64,000 nucleotides of DNA from RUG023 sp900315435 (GTDB lineage Bacteria > Spirochaetota > Spirochaetia > Sphaerochaetales > Sphaerochaetaceae): assembly GCA_902788205.1 (NCBI GenBank), contig CADAJJ010000008.1:1-64000 (forward strand), in the 5' to 3' direction. The notes below the pieces were generated by a model. It did no database searches and had not been told where the DNA came from. It was given only the letters and a program-made list of their open reading frames with translations. A program made the position numbers and the translations under genes. Shown piece after piece: positions 1 to 7,628 of this stretch. Position 1 is the stretch's first letter; every line of letters starts with the position of its first letter.

Positions 1-1
1 C

Positions 2-103
2 AAGTTCCGCCTGGAGAAGGGGAAGACGATCCACCTCTTGGGCATCGCCTTCAGTTCCACGGGGCACACCGTCCAGGAGTGGAAGGAAGAGGTGCTGGAC
101 TGA
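2..103 (+). CDS. C-terminal end of an AAA-ATPase-like / PD-(D/E)XK nuclease protein (partial)
   Basis: Only the last 33 codons lie in the window; the gene is cut by the left edge and ends with TGA at 101-103. The visible tail reads KFRLEKGKTIHLLGIAFS and then VQEWKEE. This resembles the usual end of the large AAA-ATPase_like/PDDEXK_9 (DUF1703) family, where a short beta strand of the type G-hydrophobic-x-F-S is followed by x-x-W-K. Those proteins are abundant multi-copy accessory proteins in spirochaetes and Bacteroidetes and their role is unknown. The assignment rests on a short tail, so it is tentative. Confidence 0.5.
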   Translation, partial: KFRLEKGKTIHLLGIAFSSTGHTVQEWKEEVLD

Positions 104-413
104 GGAAAACGTATCGGGTCGTACCCGACTATGAGCAATAGGGCGGTATTCCGTACACACGGAAAATAGGTACCGGATACTCCTCACGCGGTAAACGGTG
201 TGTTGTGTCCGAACCTCTTCCGCTGCAGTCGTCTTCCCGCCATCACTGATTGCGCCGGACGGCCACGATGAAGCTAGCCATGACACCGTCGCCCATGGGA
301 ATGTTGGCTCTTTGTTTGAGTTGCTGCTTGCGATCGTGAGCCTTCATCCTCTTGTTTTTTCCCTATGATTTCCTGCGTTTCCGCTTCCCCCTGCGAACAT
401 CTGTGTTGGGCCT
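104..413. other. Intergenic stretch without a recognisable gene
   Basis: About 310 bases between the partial left-edge gene and the terminator of the ArsR gene. I see no convincing reading frame. Two short hairpins occur: CGGGT/ACCCG at 115-127 and TTCCGT/ACGGAA at 149-164. Neither is followed by a T run, so they are not obvious terminators. Confidence 0.5.
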
Positions 414-437
414 GAAAAAAGGAGGCCAATGCCCCCC
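414..437 (-). terminator. Rho-independent terminator of the ArsR gene
   Basis: On the minus strand a G-rich arm (432-437) and a CCTCC arm (421-425) can form a short stem containing a G-T pair, followed by six T residues (415-420). It lies about 30 nt past the stop codon of the ArsR-type gene. The stem is short, so this is a moderate call. Confidence 0.5.
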
Positions 438-466
438 TTTCGTGCAAGTGGTATACAATCTCCCCG

Positions 467-874
467 TTACTTGGTTTCTGATGATTCCCCGGTCTTTTCC
501 GTGAATTTGGCCGCTTGGTCGATAATGATCTGCAGCGCCTTGACCAATCCTTGAAGCCGAATTGCCTTTTCTTTCAGGTCCAGCCGATAGAAGACCTGGG
601 TTCCCGCCTTTCTTGTGGAGACGATGCCGGCATCCTTCAAGACTTTCAGGTGGTGGCTGATGGCGGGACGGGAAAGGCCACTGTCCGATGCGAGGTCGGT
701 GACATTCATACCCACCTCGCCCGCGTTGGAGAGCTGGATGATGATTTCCTGTCTTGCCTGATCAATCAGTGCGAACAGAATCGGGCTTGCGAGCCGGAAT
801 TGGGAGAAGGCATAGGAGACCTCCTGCCCAATCGATGTCTTCTGTTCATCATTCTTTTTCCTCAATATTCCCAT
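467..874 (-). CDS. ArsR/SmtB-family winged-helix repressor
   Basis: A 135-residue DNA-binding protein with one winged-helix domain. The recognition helix is visible around residues 60-80 (VTDLASDSGLSRPAISHHLKVLK), followed by the wing (GTQVFYRLD). The family normally represses an adjacent transport operon and releases DNA when a ligand binds. The classical metal motif ELCVCDL in the recognition helix is absent, and the protein has no cysteine, so a metal ligand is unlikely. The gene is divergent from the RND / LolA-like / barrel operon starting at 1030. The shared intergenic region contains a promoter with an overlapping inverted repeat, which makes this protein the probable repressor of that operon and of itself. 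The ligand cannot be read from sequence. Confidence 0.85.
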   Translation of the reverse strand: MGILRKKNDEQKTSIGQEVSYAFSQFRLASPILFALIDQARQEIIIQLSNAGEVGMNVTDLASDSGLSRPAISHHLKVLKDAGIVSTRKAGTQVFYRLDLKEKAIRLQGLVKALQIIIDQAAKFTEKTGESSETK

Positions 875-905
875 GACCGTGTTTCCTTTTTTTCGTTTGG
901 AGCTC

Positions 906-934
906 TTGACGCTTCTTTAGTATATTCATATAGT
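906..934 (+). promoter_or_regulatory. Sigma-70-type promoter of the RND operon
   Basis: TTGACG at 906-911 and TATAGT at 929-934 are separated by 17 bases. It points towards the RND gene and would give a leader of roughly 90 nt. The -10 box touches the inverted repeat at 933-973, so repressor binding there would block RNA polymerase. Confidence 0.65.
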
Positions 935-973
935 TTAAATCGTTCAAGAGGTTAAACGAATGAATGATTAAAC
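933..973. promoter_or_regulatory. Probable ArsR operator (imperfect inverted repeat)
   Basis: GTTTAAATCGTTCA at 933-946 is matched by its near reverse complement TGAATGATTAAAC at 961-973. Related half-sites of the TTCAAT / TTGAATGAT type continue to about 1000. The repeat begins inside the -10 box of the RND promoter and lies between the divergent ArsR and RND genes, as expected for an autoregulated ArsR operator. Protein binding is inferred. Confidence 0.55.
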
Positions 974-1029
974 TTTCAATCGGATAAACTTTTGAATGAT
1001 GGAATAATTTTGAGGAAAGGAACGAAGTA

Positions 1030-3819
1030 ATGAAGAAAATGCTCAAAGCCTCCAAGGTCGTGATTCTCGCGATTCTTGCGTTGACAGTCTTTTTCATTAT
1101 CCAGCTGAAGAACTTACGGATGGAGAATGATATCAGAGAGTACATGCCGCACGAGTCTGGCTCGTATCAGCGTTTGCTGGAGACCGAAGATGTGTTCGGA
1201 AGTACCGTGGTGACAGGCATATCGCTTGAGACCAGCGATCCGACCATTTTCACTGCGGACAATATCAAGAAGATTGACTCCATCACCAAACGCATGGAGA
1301 ATGTCGAGAATGTCAGTGATGTCCAATCTCTTACCAATATCGACTACCTGAAGGACGATAACGGCACTCTGGTCGCAGGACCGCTGTTGGATGAGGATTT
1401 CACCGGCACTGACGCCGAGGTCGAGAATGTCCGCGACAAGGTCGCAGACTGGTCCGAGTTGTATGACCGGGTGATCATCAGCGACAATGACCGCAGCACC
1501 CAGATCCAGGTGACCCTGAAGACTGGGGCCACCAAGGCGGAAAAGCGGAAGATGCTGAAAGACCTGCGCGCCATCCTCAACGAGGAGACCGATGGAACCC
1601 ATTTCGAGTACCGCATGTACGGGGACACGATCATCGACGAGCAGGCCGAGGTGATGATGATCATGGACCTGAAGAACCTCATTCCTCTGGTTGTCCTGGT
1701 CGTCCTGCTGTCGCTGCTTTTCTCGTTCCACACGTTTGACGGTACGATTCTTCCGTTGCTCACCGTGCTGATGAGCACCGTGTGGACCGTCGGCATCATG
1801 GCCATGCTGGACATGCCGTTCACGATTGTCAGCTCGATCATCCCCGTGGCGCTGATTGCTGTCGGTTCCGCGTATGGCATTCACGTGCTGACCCATTACT
1901 ACGTGGCTCTTGACGACCGCGACAAGAGCATCCCGCTTACCCGTGACAACTACCTTGACTTGATTGCCGGCAGCCTGAAGGAGGTGATGCCCGCCGTCAT
2001 GATGGCAGGCGTGACCACGATTGCCGGTTTCATCAGCATGATGACCAGCCCGATCGAGCCGTTGCACAGCTTCGCGCTGTTCACCGCCCTCGGGGTTGCC
2101 TTCGCGCTTTTGCTGTCGATCACCTTCATTCCTTGCTATCTGGCTGTCAAGCCGCTTTCCAAAGTGGGTGACCGCTCGAGAATCTTCAACCGGCTCACCA
2201 AGAAGCTGGAGAACAAGCAGGTGGCGAGCGGGCATAAGCTGAACAACGGTGGCTTCCTGTATGGCCAGTATCAGTTCTTTGCCGGCAATTCCACCAGGAT
2301 GACGGTTTTCGTCGGCCTGATGGTCATCATCAGCGTCATTGGCTTGAAGCTTCTGGTGGTCGACACCTCGTTCGTCAACTATTTTCCTGCCAAGGGAAAG
2401 GTCCGTCAGGATATCGCGTTTGCCGATGACAACTTTGCCGGCACCAACAGCGTCTACCTGACAGTCCGCGCCCCGGAAGGGCAGAAGGCCTACAACGTCG
2501 ATATGCTGCAGCCTCTTGACAACATGCAGACCTATCTCGAGGGCAAGTATCCGCAGATCGGCAAGACGGTCAGCTTCTCCACCTTCGTGAAGAAGATGAA
2601 CCAGGTCATGCACGCCCCTGTGGTCAATCCTGTCGCCGACGAGTCGGACGATTCCGCGGCCTATGATGATGGCGGCGCGCTCCCCAGTTTCGGAGACGAC
2701 AGCGCCGTTCCGAGCTTTGGCGATGATTCGTCGATTCCGAGTTTCGGAGATGACGCGTCGGTCCCGAGTTTCGGCGACGAGGGAGCTTCTGCCAGTACGG
2801 AGGAGAGCGCCTATGTCGACCCCAACATCGCCTACGCCAAGGAATTGGGCACCACCAGCACCACCGAGCAGATGCTGGACCTGCTGCACGAGGCCTACAT
2901 CAAGGCCGGCGGGCGCCATGCGACGGTCGAGGCAATGATTACCGAGCTGGAGAAATCGGTGAACTACAAGGGCATGAGCTACTACGAGGTCCCGAACGAC
3001 ATGACGAAATACCCGGCCACGACCAGGGAGGACCTTTCCTTCGTCGTCGCCCAGTACCTGACCATGATCGGCAGCGACCTGGACCAGTTCATCAACGATC
3101 CGAACGAGCCGACCTCGACCCGCATGCAGATCCAGTTGAAGACCCACAGCACCACGGTCACCAAGGCGATCATCAAGGATGCCGAACAGTTCGCCAAGTC
3201 GCACTTCCCGCAGGGGTACACGATTGACGCCGAGGGGCCTGGTGAGATCGAGAGCGCTATGACCGACATGGTCATCTCCAGCCAGGTGCAGAGCCTGATC
3301 TTCAGCCTCGTCTGTGTCGTCGTGATTCTGACCGTGGCTTTCAAGAGCCTGTGGGCTGGCCTGCTGGGCGCTGTCCCGCTCGCCTTCACGATCCTGCTCA
3401 ACTACATGCTGATGGGTTTCCTGGGCATCAACCTTGACCTGGTCACCAGCATCATCGCCAGCGTTGCGGTCGGTGTCGGAATCGACTACACGATCCACTT
3501 CATGCAGACCTTCAAGGAGGAGTCCCAGTACGAGGAGGAGAAGTCGCATGGCGAGGATGTCAACTACGAGGTCGCGACCCGCGAGACGTTCAAGAAGAGC
3601 GGAAGCGGCATCGTGACCAATGCCATGGCGGTCGGTCTCGGGTTCGTGGTGCTCTGCCTGTCCCAGTTCGTGGTGCTGCAGAACATCGGCATCCTGATCG
3701 CGATCGTCATGTTCACCTCGAGCTTCCTGGCGATGACCATCATCCCTGGTCTGCTCAACGCGCATCATCCGAAGTTCATCACCAGGATGGACAAGAAAAA
3801 AGTGTCGAAGAAAGACTGA
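1030..3819 (+). CDS. RND/MMPL-family inner-membrane transporter (operon 1)
   Basis: A 929-residue proton-driven RND exporter of the MMPL/SSD (COG1033) type. One membrane helix lies at residues 7-26, then a periplasmic domain. A five-helix bundle occupies about 215-380, a second periplasmic domain about 450-745, and a last helix bundle about 750-920. The conserved segments are VGSAYGIHVLTHYYV in the first half and VGVGIDYTIHFMQTF in the second. The second periplasmic domain carries four 9-residue repeats of the PSFGDD type (551-584). The ATG at 1030 follows GAGGAAAGG at a normal distance. It is followed within 30 nt by a LolA-like protein and then a barrel protein, the arrangement seen for proteobacterial MMPL-DUF1329-DUF1302 sets. 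This suggests transport of a lipid or other hydrophobic molecule across the periplasm. The substrate is unknown. Confidence 0.85.
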   Translation: MKKMLKASKVVILAILALTVFFIIQLKNLRMENDIREYMPHESGSYQRLLETEDVFGSTVVTGISLETSDPTIFTADNIKKIDSITKRMENVENVSDVQSLTNIDYLKDDNGTLVAGPLLDEDFTGTDAEVENVRDKVADWSELYDRVIISDNDRSTQIQVTLKTGATKAEKRKMLKDLRAILNEETDGTHFEYRMYGDTIIDEQAEVMMIMDLKNLIPLVVLVVLLSLLFSFHTFDGTILPLLTVLMSTVWTVGIMAMLDMPFTIVSSIIPVALIAVGSAYGIHVLTHYYVALDDRDKSIPLTRDNYLDLIAGSLKEVMPAVMMAGVTTIAGFISMMTSPIEPLHSFALFTALGVAFALLLSITFIPCYLAVKPLSKVGDRSRIFNRLTKKLENKQVASGHKLNNGGFLYGQYQFFAGNSTRMTVFVGLMVIISVIGLKLLVVDTSFVNYFPAKGKVRQDIAFADDNFAGTNSVYLTVRAPEGQKAYNVDMLQPLDNMQTYLEGKYPQIGKTVSFSTFVKKMNQVMHAPVVNPVADESDDSAAYDDGGALPSFGDDSAVPSFGDDSSIPSFGDDASVPSFGDEGASASTEESAYVDPNIAYAKELGTTSTTEQMLDLLHEAYIKAGGRHATVEAMITELEKSVNYKGMSYYEVPNDMTKYPATTREDLSFVVAQYLTMIGSDLDQFINDPNEPTSTRMQIQLKTHSTTVTKAIIKDAEQFAKSHFPQGYTIDAEGPGEIESAMTDMVISSQVQSLIFSLVCVVVILTVAFKSLWAGLLGAVPLAFTILLNYMLMGFLGINLDLVTSIIASVAVGVGIDYTIHFMQTFKEESQYEEEKSHGEDVNYEVATRETFKKSGSGIVTNAMAVGLGFVVLCLSQFVVLQNIGILIAIVMFTSSFLAMTIIPGLLNAHHPKFITRMDKKKVSKKD
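2680..2787 (+). repeat. Four tandem 27-bp repeats encoding PSFGDD units
   Basis: Four exact-period units of nine codons read LPSFGDDSA, VPSFGDDSS, IPSFGDDAS and VPSFGDEGA (residues 551-586). Synonymous codons differ between units, for example AGT/AGC and TTC/TTT, so selection on the peptide is more likely than recent DNA slippage. The same motif type occurs at the mature N-terminus of the barrel protein encoded at 4642-6204. Confidence 0.9.
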
Positions 3820-3846
3820 TTCGAGCAAGGTAAGGAGAGAAATACT

Positions 3847-4623
3847 ATGAAAGCAATGAGAAATGCGTTTGCCGTTGGTTTGCTGGCCACCTTGGTGGCA
3901 AGTCCCCTAGCCGCAATCACCGGCCGTGAGGTCATGGAGAAGGCGGACGCCGTCCCCGAGCCGAAGACCAGCATGAGCCAGGTCCAGATGGACCTTGTCG
4001 ACAAGAATGGTACGGTGCAGAGCCGTATGATGCTGGAGTACGGCAGGGAACCGGAAGACCTGAAGGATATTGTCATCATCTTCCAGAGTCCCGCCAGCGT
4101 GAAGGACACCCGTTTCCTGCAGAAGGATAAAGCGGGAGGCGGTTCGGACAAATGGATCTACATGCCGAGCCTGCGCAGCACCCGCCGTATCGCGGCCAGC
4201 GAGGGCGACAAGTCCTTCATGGGCAGCGATGCCACCTACGACGACCTTTCCGGCCGCGAGCTGGACGATTATGAGTACGAGCTGCTTTCCGAGAGCGAGT
4301 CGAAGGGCAAGTGGACTACCTACAAGGTCGAATGCACTCCGAAGCCGACCACGGACAGCCAGTATTCCAAGCTGGTTACCTGGATCGACCATGACACCTT
4401 CGTTCCCGTCTATACGGAGATGTACGACAAGGACGGCAAGCTCTTGAAGGAGCTTGAGGTGATGGACCTGCAGGTGGTTGGCGGCTATCAGACTCCGATG
4501 CTGAACGAGCTGCGCAACGTGCAGACCGGCCACAGCACCAAGCTGACCATCAAGCAGATCAAGGTCGACCTTGCCCTGCCTGACCGCATCTTCACGACCA
4601 ACTTCCTGAATACCGGCAAATAA
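3847..4623 (+). CDS. LolA-like periplasmic carrier (outer-membrane lipoprotein-sorting family), operon 1
   Basis: A 258-residue exported protein. A signal peptide covers residues 1-23, with cleavage likely after SPLAA. The rest matches the LolA-like fold family annotated as outer membrane lipoprotein-sorting protein, related to DUF1329. The diagnostic stretch is KWIYMPSLRSTRRI, followed by SFMGSDATYDDL near residues 100-135. There is no lipobox cysteine, so it should be soluble in the periplasm. It lies 27 nt after the RND gene, has a good ribosome site (AAGGAGAG), and precedes the barrel gene by 18 nt. By analogy with LolA it could carry a hydrophobic cargo from the RND pump to the outer membrane. 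A paralogue is encoded at 30167-30946. Confidence 0.8.
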   Translation: MKAMRNAFAVGLLATLVASPLAAITGREVMEKADAVPEPKTSMSQVQMDLVDKNGTVQSRMMLEYGREPEDLKDIVIIFQSPASVKDTRFLQKDKAGGGSDKWIYMPSLRSTRRIAASEGDKSFMGSDATYDDLSGRELDDYEYELLSESESKGKWTTYKVECTPKPTTDSQYSKLVTWIDHDTFVPVYTEMYDKDGKLLKELEVMDLQVVGGYQTPMLNELRNVQTGHSTKLTIKQIKVDLALPDRIFTTNFLNTGK

Positions 4624-4641
4624 CAGTACAAGGAGGACGAG

Positions 4642-6204
4642 ATGAGCATTATGTGGAAAAAGGTACTGCTGGCCGCAGCCTTGGCGGCATTTGCCACCAC
4701 TGCCGTGATGGCTGACGACCTTCCGTCTTTCGATACCCCGAGCGACAACTCGATTCCCGGTTTTGGCGATGAGAGTAGCTCGCTTCCCGGTTTCGAGTCT
4801 GATTCGGGTTCCGCTTCCAGCTCGAGCTTCGGTGCCGCTTCCAGCGCCTTGGCCATCAGCGGAGAGGGTGGAGCCTCGTCCCGCTGGTTCCTTGCCGGAG
4901 CGAGCGACATCGAGGACCGCGCGGTCCAGATGGATCCCTATTTCCGGTTGAACTTCTCCTACAGCGGTTCCATCGGCGAGGTGGAGGCGAAGCTGAAGGT
5001 CAATGAGCGGATCCTGAAGGACAACCCTGAGGATGTCATCGACGAGTTGACGCTGCGCGCCTATCTGGGCGATTTCGTCCTCGAGGCTGGCAAGATGAAG
5101 CTGGTCTGGGGCAAGGGCGACAAGGTCCATGTCCTGGACAACTTCAACAGCGACGACTATTCCGACTTCATCTTCCCGGACTACATCGACCGCCGCATCG
5201 CCGTGCCGATGGTGCACGTCGCCTACAACATGGACAACGGCATGAGGCTTGAGGGTGCCTACACCCCGTACATGACCGGCACCCGCTACGCCTCCAGTGG
5301 TCCGTGGGTCCCGGAACGCACGCTGCTTGACGCCTACCAGGCGGCGGACAGGGCTGCAAAGGAGACTCCTTACTATGGATCTTTGTACACAGAGCCTACA
5401 CTGGATAAGTTCCTGGCTCGTTACGGTAGCTACAAGGCTACCGACCTGTACGGGTTCTCCAAGCACAACCTGCCCGATACCCGGACCTTGAAGTACGGCC
5501 AGTTCGGTCTGCGGGCCACCGGTACCGTCGGTTCGTTCGACTGGGGCGCTTCCTACTTCTACGGAAGGATGAAGGATTCCTCGATCCACTCCGCAGAGCT
5601 GGTGAGGATGTTGTTGAATGCGGGATGTAGTTCTGTTCCTTCCTCTTTACCGTTCCCCTTACCGGTTGGTCAGCTGTACGACTACGACCGCATGCAGGTC
5701 TTCGGGCTGGAGGGTGCGACCGTGGTGGGTGGATTCAACTTCCGTGCCGAGCTCGGCTACTTCCTGACCGATGATGTCGATGGCGACGATCCGTATGTGC
5801 ACAACAACAGCCTGCAGTGGGTCTTCGGCTTCGACCGCGACCTGCCGTGGAACAACCTGAACGTCAACATCCAGACCCAGGGAAAGTATATCCTGCATGG
5901 GGATGACGTGAAGGACAACGGGGTCGGCGATGTGGACTACAACGGGGAGAAGGCCTGGGTGCAGAACCGCCTCGTGCTGGATATCACCGACAGCTGGATG
6001 CATGAGAAGCTGAAGCCAGAGCTGAAGCTGGTCTGGAACATCGAGCTGGAAGACGTGGTCGTCATGCCGCAGGTTTCCTATCAGCTGATGGAGGGCCTGG
6101 ACGTCTCGTTGGCCGGTCTCTACATCTACTCGGGCGACAACGGACAGTTCTACGATTTCAAGGACAATTCCTTTGTCCAAGTCGGAGCTGTCTACAAGTT
6201 CTGA
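4642..6204 (+). CDS. Outer-membrane beta-barrel protein, DUF1302-like, operon 1
   Basis: A 520-residue exported protein. The signal peptide ends near residue 24 (AVMA). The mature N-terminus carries three copies of the motif LPSF, IPGFGDE and LPGFESD (27-54), then a Ser/Ala-rich linker. The remainder shows alternating aromatic/polar strands and ends in YKF, a typical barrel terminus. The segment LEAGKMKLVWGKGDKVHVLD resembles the GRQ-x-x-W-G-x-D motif of DUF1302 proteins, and the paralogue at 30943-32115 has it more clearly. The start at 4642 follows AAGGAGG. As the last gene of the operon, it probably forms the outer-membrane exit or acceptor for the RND/LolA-like pair. The repeat motif it shares with the RND pump suggests direct contact in the periplasm. 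Confidence 0.7.
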   Translation: MSIMWKKVLLAAALAAFATTAVMADDLPSFDTPSDNSIPGFGDESSSLPGFESDSGSASSSSFGAASSALAISGEGGASSRWFLAGASDIEDRAVQMDPYFRLNFSYSGSIGEVEAKLKVNERILKDNPEDVIDELTLRAYLGDFVLEAGKMKLVWGKGDKVHVLDNFNSDDYSDFIFPDYIDRRIAVPMVHVAYNMDNGMRLEGAYTPYMTGTRYASSGPWVPERTLLDAYQAADRAAKETPYYGSLYTEPTLDKFLARYGSYKATDLYGFSKHNLPDTRTLKYGQFGLRATGTVGSFDWGASYFYGRMKDSSIHSAELVRMLLNAGCSSVPSSLPFPLPVGQLYDYDRMQVFGLEGATVVGGFNFRAELGYFLTDDVDGDDPYVHNNSLQWVFGFDRDLPWNNLNVNIQTQGKYILHGDDVKDNGVGDVDYNGEKAWVQNRLVLDITDSWMHEKLKPELKLVWNIELEDVVVMPQVSYQLMEGLDVSLAGLYIYSGDNGQFYDFKDNSFVQVGAVYKF

Positions 6205-6230
6205 TTCCGTATCTCCTGTTTTTGCGTGGA

Positions 6231-6252
6231 CGGCCGTCCTTCGGGGCGGCCG
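6231..6252 (+). terminator. Hairpin terminator of operon 1
   Basis: CGGCCGTCC and GGGCGGCCG pair around a TTCG tetraloop. The downstream tract is CTCTTGTCTT, so it is only partly T-rich. It lies 27 nt after the barrel gene and just before the MATE promoter. Confidence 0.6.
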
Positions 6253-6260
6253 CTCTTGTC

Positions 6261-6289
6261 TTGACATATCTTCTTTAGCCATCTATAGT
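6261..6289 (+). promoter_or_regulatory. Strong promoter of a near-leaderless MATE gene
   Basis: A perfect TTGACA (6261-6266), a 17-base spacer and TATAGT (6284-6289). The start codon of the MATE gene is only 10 nt past the -10 box, so the transcript should have about 3-6 nt before ATG. No Shine-Dalgarno sequence is present. Confidence 0.75.
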
Positions 6290-6299
6290 TCCCAGCATT

Positions 6300-7628
6300 A
6301 TGCGTATCCAGCTTTCAGACCATTTTACCTATGGGCGCCTTTTCCGTTTCACCTTTCCCTCCATCATCATGATGGTGTTCACCTCGATCTATTCGGTCGT
6401 TGACGGCTTTTTCATTTCCAACTACGTCGGCAAGGTGCCGTTTGCCGCCTTGAACCTGGTCATGCCCCTCTTCATCATCCTTGGTTCCGTGGGGTTCATG
6501 CTGGGATCCGGGGGCAACGCGATTGTGGCGCGGACCTTGGGGGAGGGGGATAGGTCAAAGGCGAACCGCTACTTCTCGTTCCTGGTGCTGGCCTGTATGG
6601 GTTTGGGCTTGCTGGTCTTTCTTGTGGGATTCGCCTCGCTTTCCCCTATCGCCCGGTTCCTTGGCGCGAGTGGCGAGATCTTGGGCAATTCGGTGCTTTA
6701 TGGCCGGATCGTGTTGTGCGGCATGCCGTTCTTCATGTTGCAGAACCTGTTCCAGAGTTTCTGCATCACCGCTGAACGGCCGAAACTCGGACTGGCGTTC
6801 ACGGTTGCCAGCGGCCTCGCCAACATGATTCTTGACGCATTGTTCGTCGCTGTCTTCAAATGGGGGCTTGCAGGCGCAGCCTGGGCTACCGTAATCAGCG
6901 AGGTCGTCGGAGGTCTTGGTCCTGTCTTCTATTTCCTCAGACCGAACGCGAGCCTTTTGCGGCTTGGACGCACCCGCTGGTATGGGAGAGTGCTGTTGCA
7001 ATCCTGTTTCAACGGGTCTTCGGAGTTGATGAGCAACATAGCCGCCAGTATCGTCTCGGTGCTCTACAACTGGCAGTTGCTTTCCTACGCGGGGCCTGAC
7101 GGAGTGGCGGCATATGGAGTGCTGATGTACATCAGTTTCTTCTTCAGCGCCATGTTCATCGGTTACGCTGTCGGCGTCTCTCCGGTAGTCGGTTTCCACT
7201 ACGGGGCTGGCAACAAGAAGGAACTGAAGAACCTCCTGCATAGAAGCTTTTTGCTGATTGGCGTGTCGGGTATTTGCATGTGGGCGTTGGCATCGCTGAG
7301 CGCTCCTTCGCTCTGCCGGGTTTTCGTGGGATATGACGAGAACCTGTATCGGATGACGGTGGGGGCGCTGAGAATCCACGCTTTCTGCTTTTTGCTTGGT
7401 GGTTTCAACATCTTCACCTCCTCGTTCTTCACTGCGTTGAACAACGGAGGGGTGAGCGCGCTAGTCTCGTTTCTCCGGACATTGGTCTTTGAGACGGGAA
7501 GCGTGGAGCTGTTGCCGCTGGCGTTGGGGCTCAATGGCATATGGGCGGCAACCGTCATCGCGGAGAGCGCCGCGCTGACAGTGAGCTTGCTGTGTCTGTT
7601 TTGGCAACGGCCCCGTTATGGATATTGA
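6300..7628 (+). CDS. MATE-family efflux transporter
   Basis: A 442-residue polytopic membrane protein with about twelve hydrophobic segments in two pseudo-symmetric halves. The N-terminus contains FPSIIMMVFTSIYSVVDGFF and NYVGKVPFAALNLVMP, typical of the MatE fold. The family exports cationic drugs or metabolites in exchange for Na+ or H+. The start at 6300 is supported because conserved sequence begins at the first residues; translation then appears to start on a near-leaderless mRNA. The 3' end overlaps the oppositely oriented MATE gene by 74 bp. The substrate cannot be predicted. Confidence 0.9.
   Translation: MRIQLSDHFTYGRLFRFTFPSIIMMVFTSIYSVVDGFFISNYVGKVPFAALNLVMPLFIILGSVGFMLGSGGNAIVARTLGEGDRSKANRYFSFLVLACMGLGLLVFLVGFASLSPIARFLGASGEILGNSVLYGRIVLCGMPFFMLQNLFQSFCITAERPKLGLAFTVASGLANMILDALFVAVFKWGLAGAAWATVISEVVGGLGPVFYFLRPNASLLRLGRTRWYGRVLLQSCFNGSSELMSNIAASIVSVLYNWQLLSYAGPDGVAAYGVLMYISFFFSAMFIGYAVGVSPVVGFHYGAGNKKELKNLLHRSFLLIGVSGICMWALASLSAPSLCRVFVGYDENLYRMTVGALRIHAFCFLLGGFNIFTSSFFTALNNGGVSALVSFLRTLVFETGSVELLPLALGLNGIWAATVIAESAALTVSLLCLFWQRPRYGY

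Noticed and set aside
467..874. Calling the ArsR-type gene an arsenic or metal resistance regulator
   Set aside because: No metal-binding motif or cysteine is present and no metal-resistance gene is adjacent.
1114..3828. Very long minus-strand reading frame of 904 codons opposite the RND transporter
   Set aside because: It is the antisense of a clearly conserved RND gene, rich in His, Asp, Arg and Val, and has no recognisable domain; long antisense frames are common in this GC-rich coding DNA.
3907..5589. Minus-strand frame of 560 codons opposite the LolA-like and barrel genes
   Set aside because: It spans two real genes on the other strand and has shadow-type composition.
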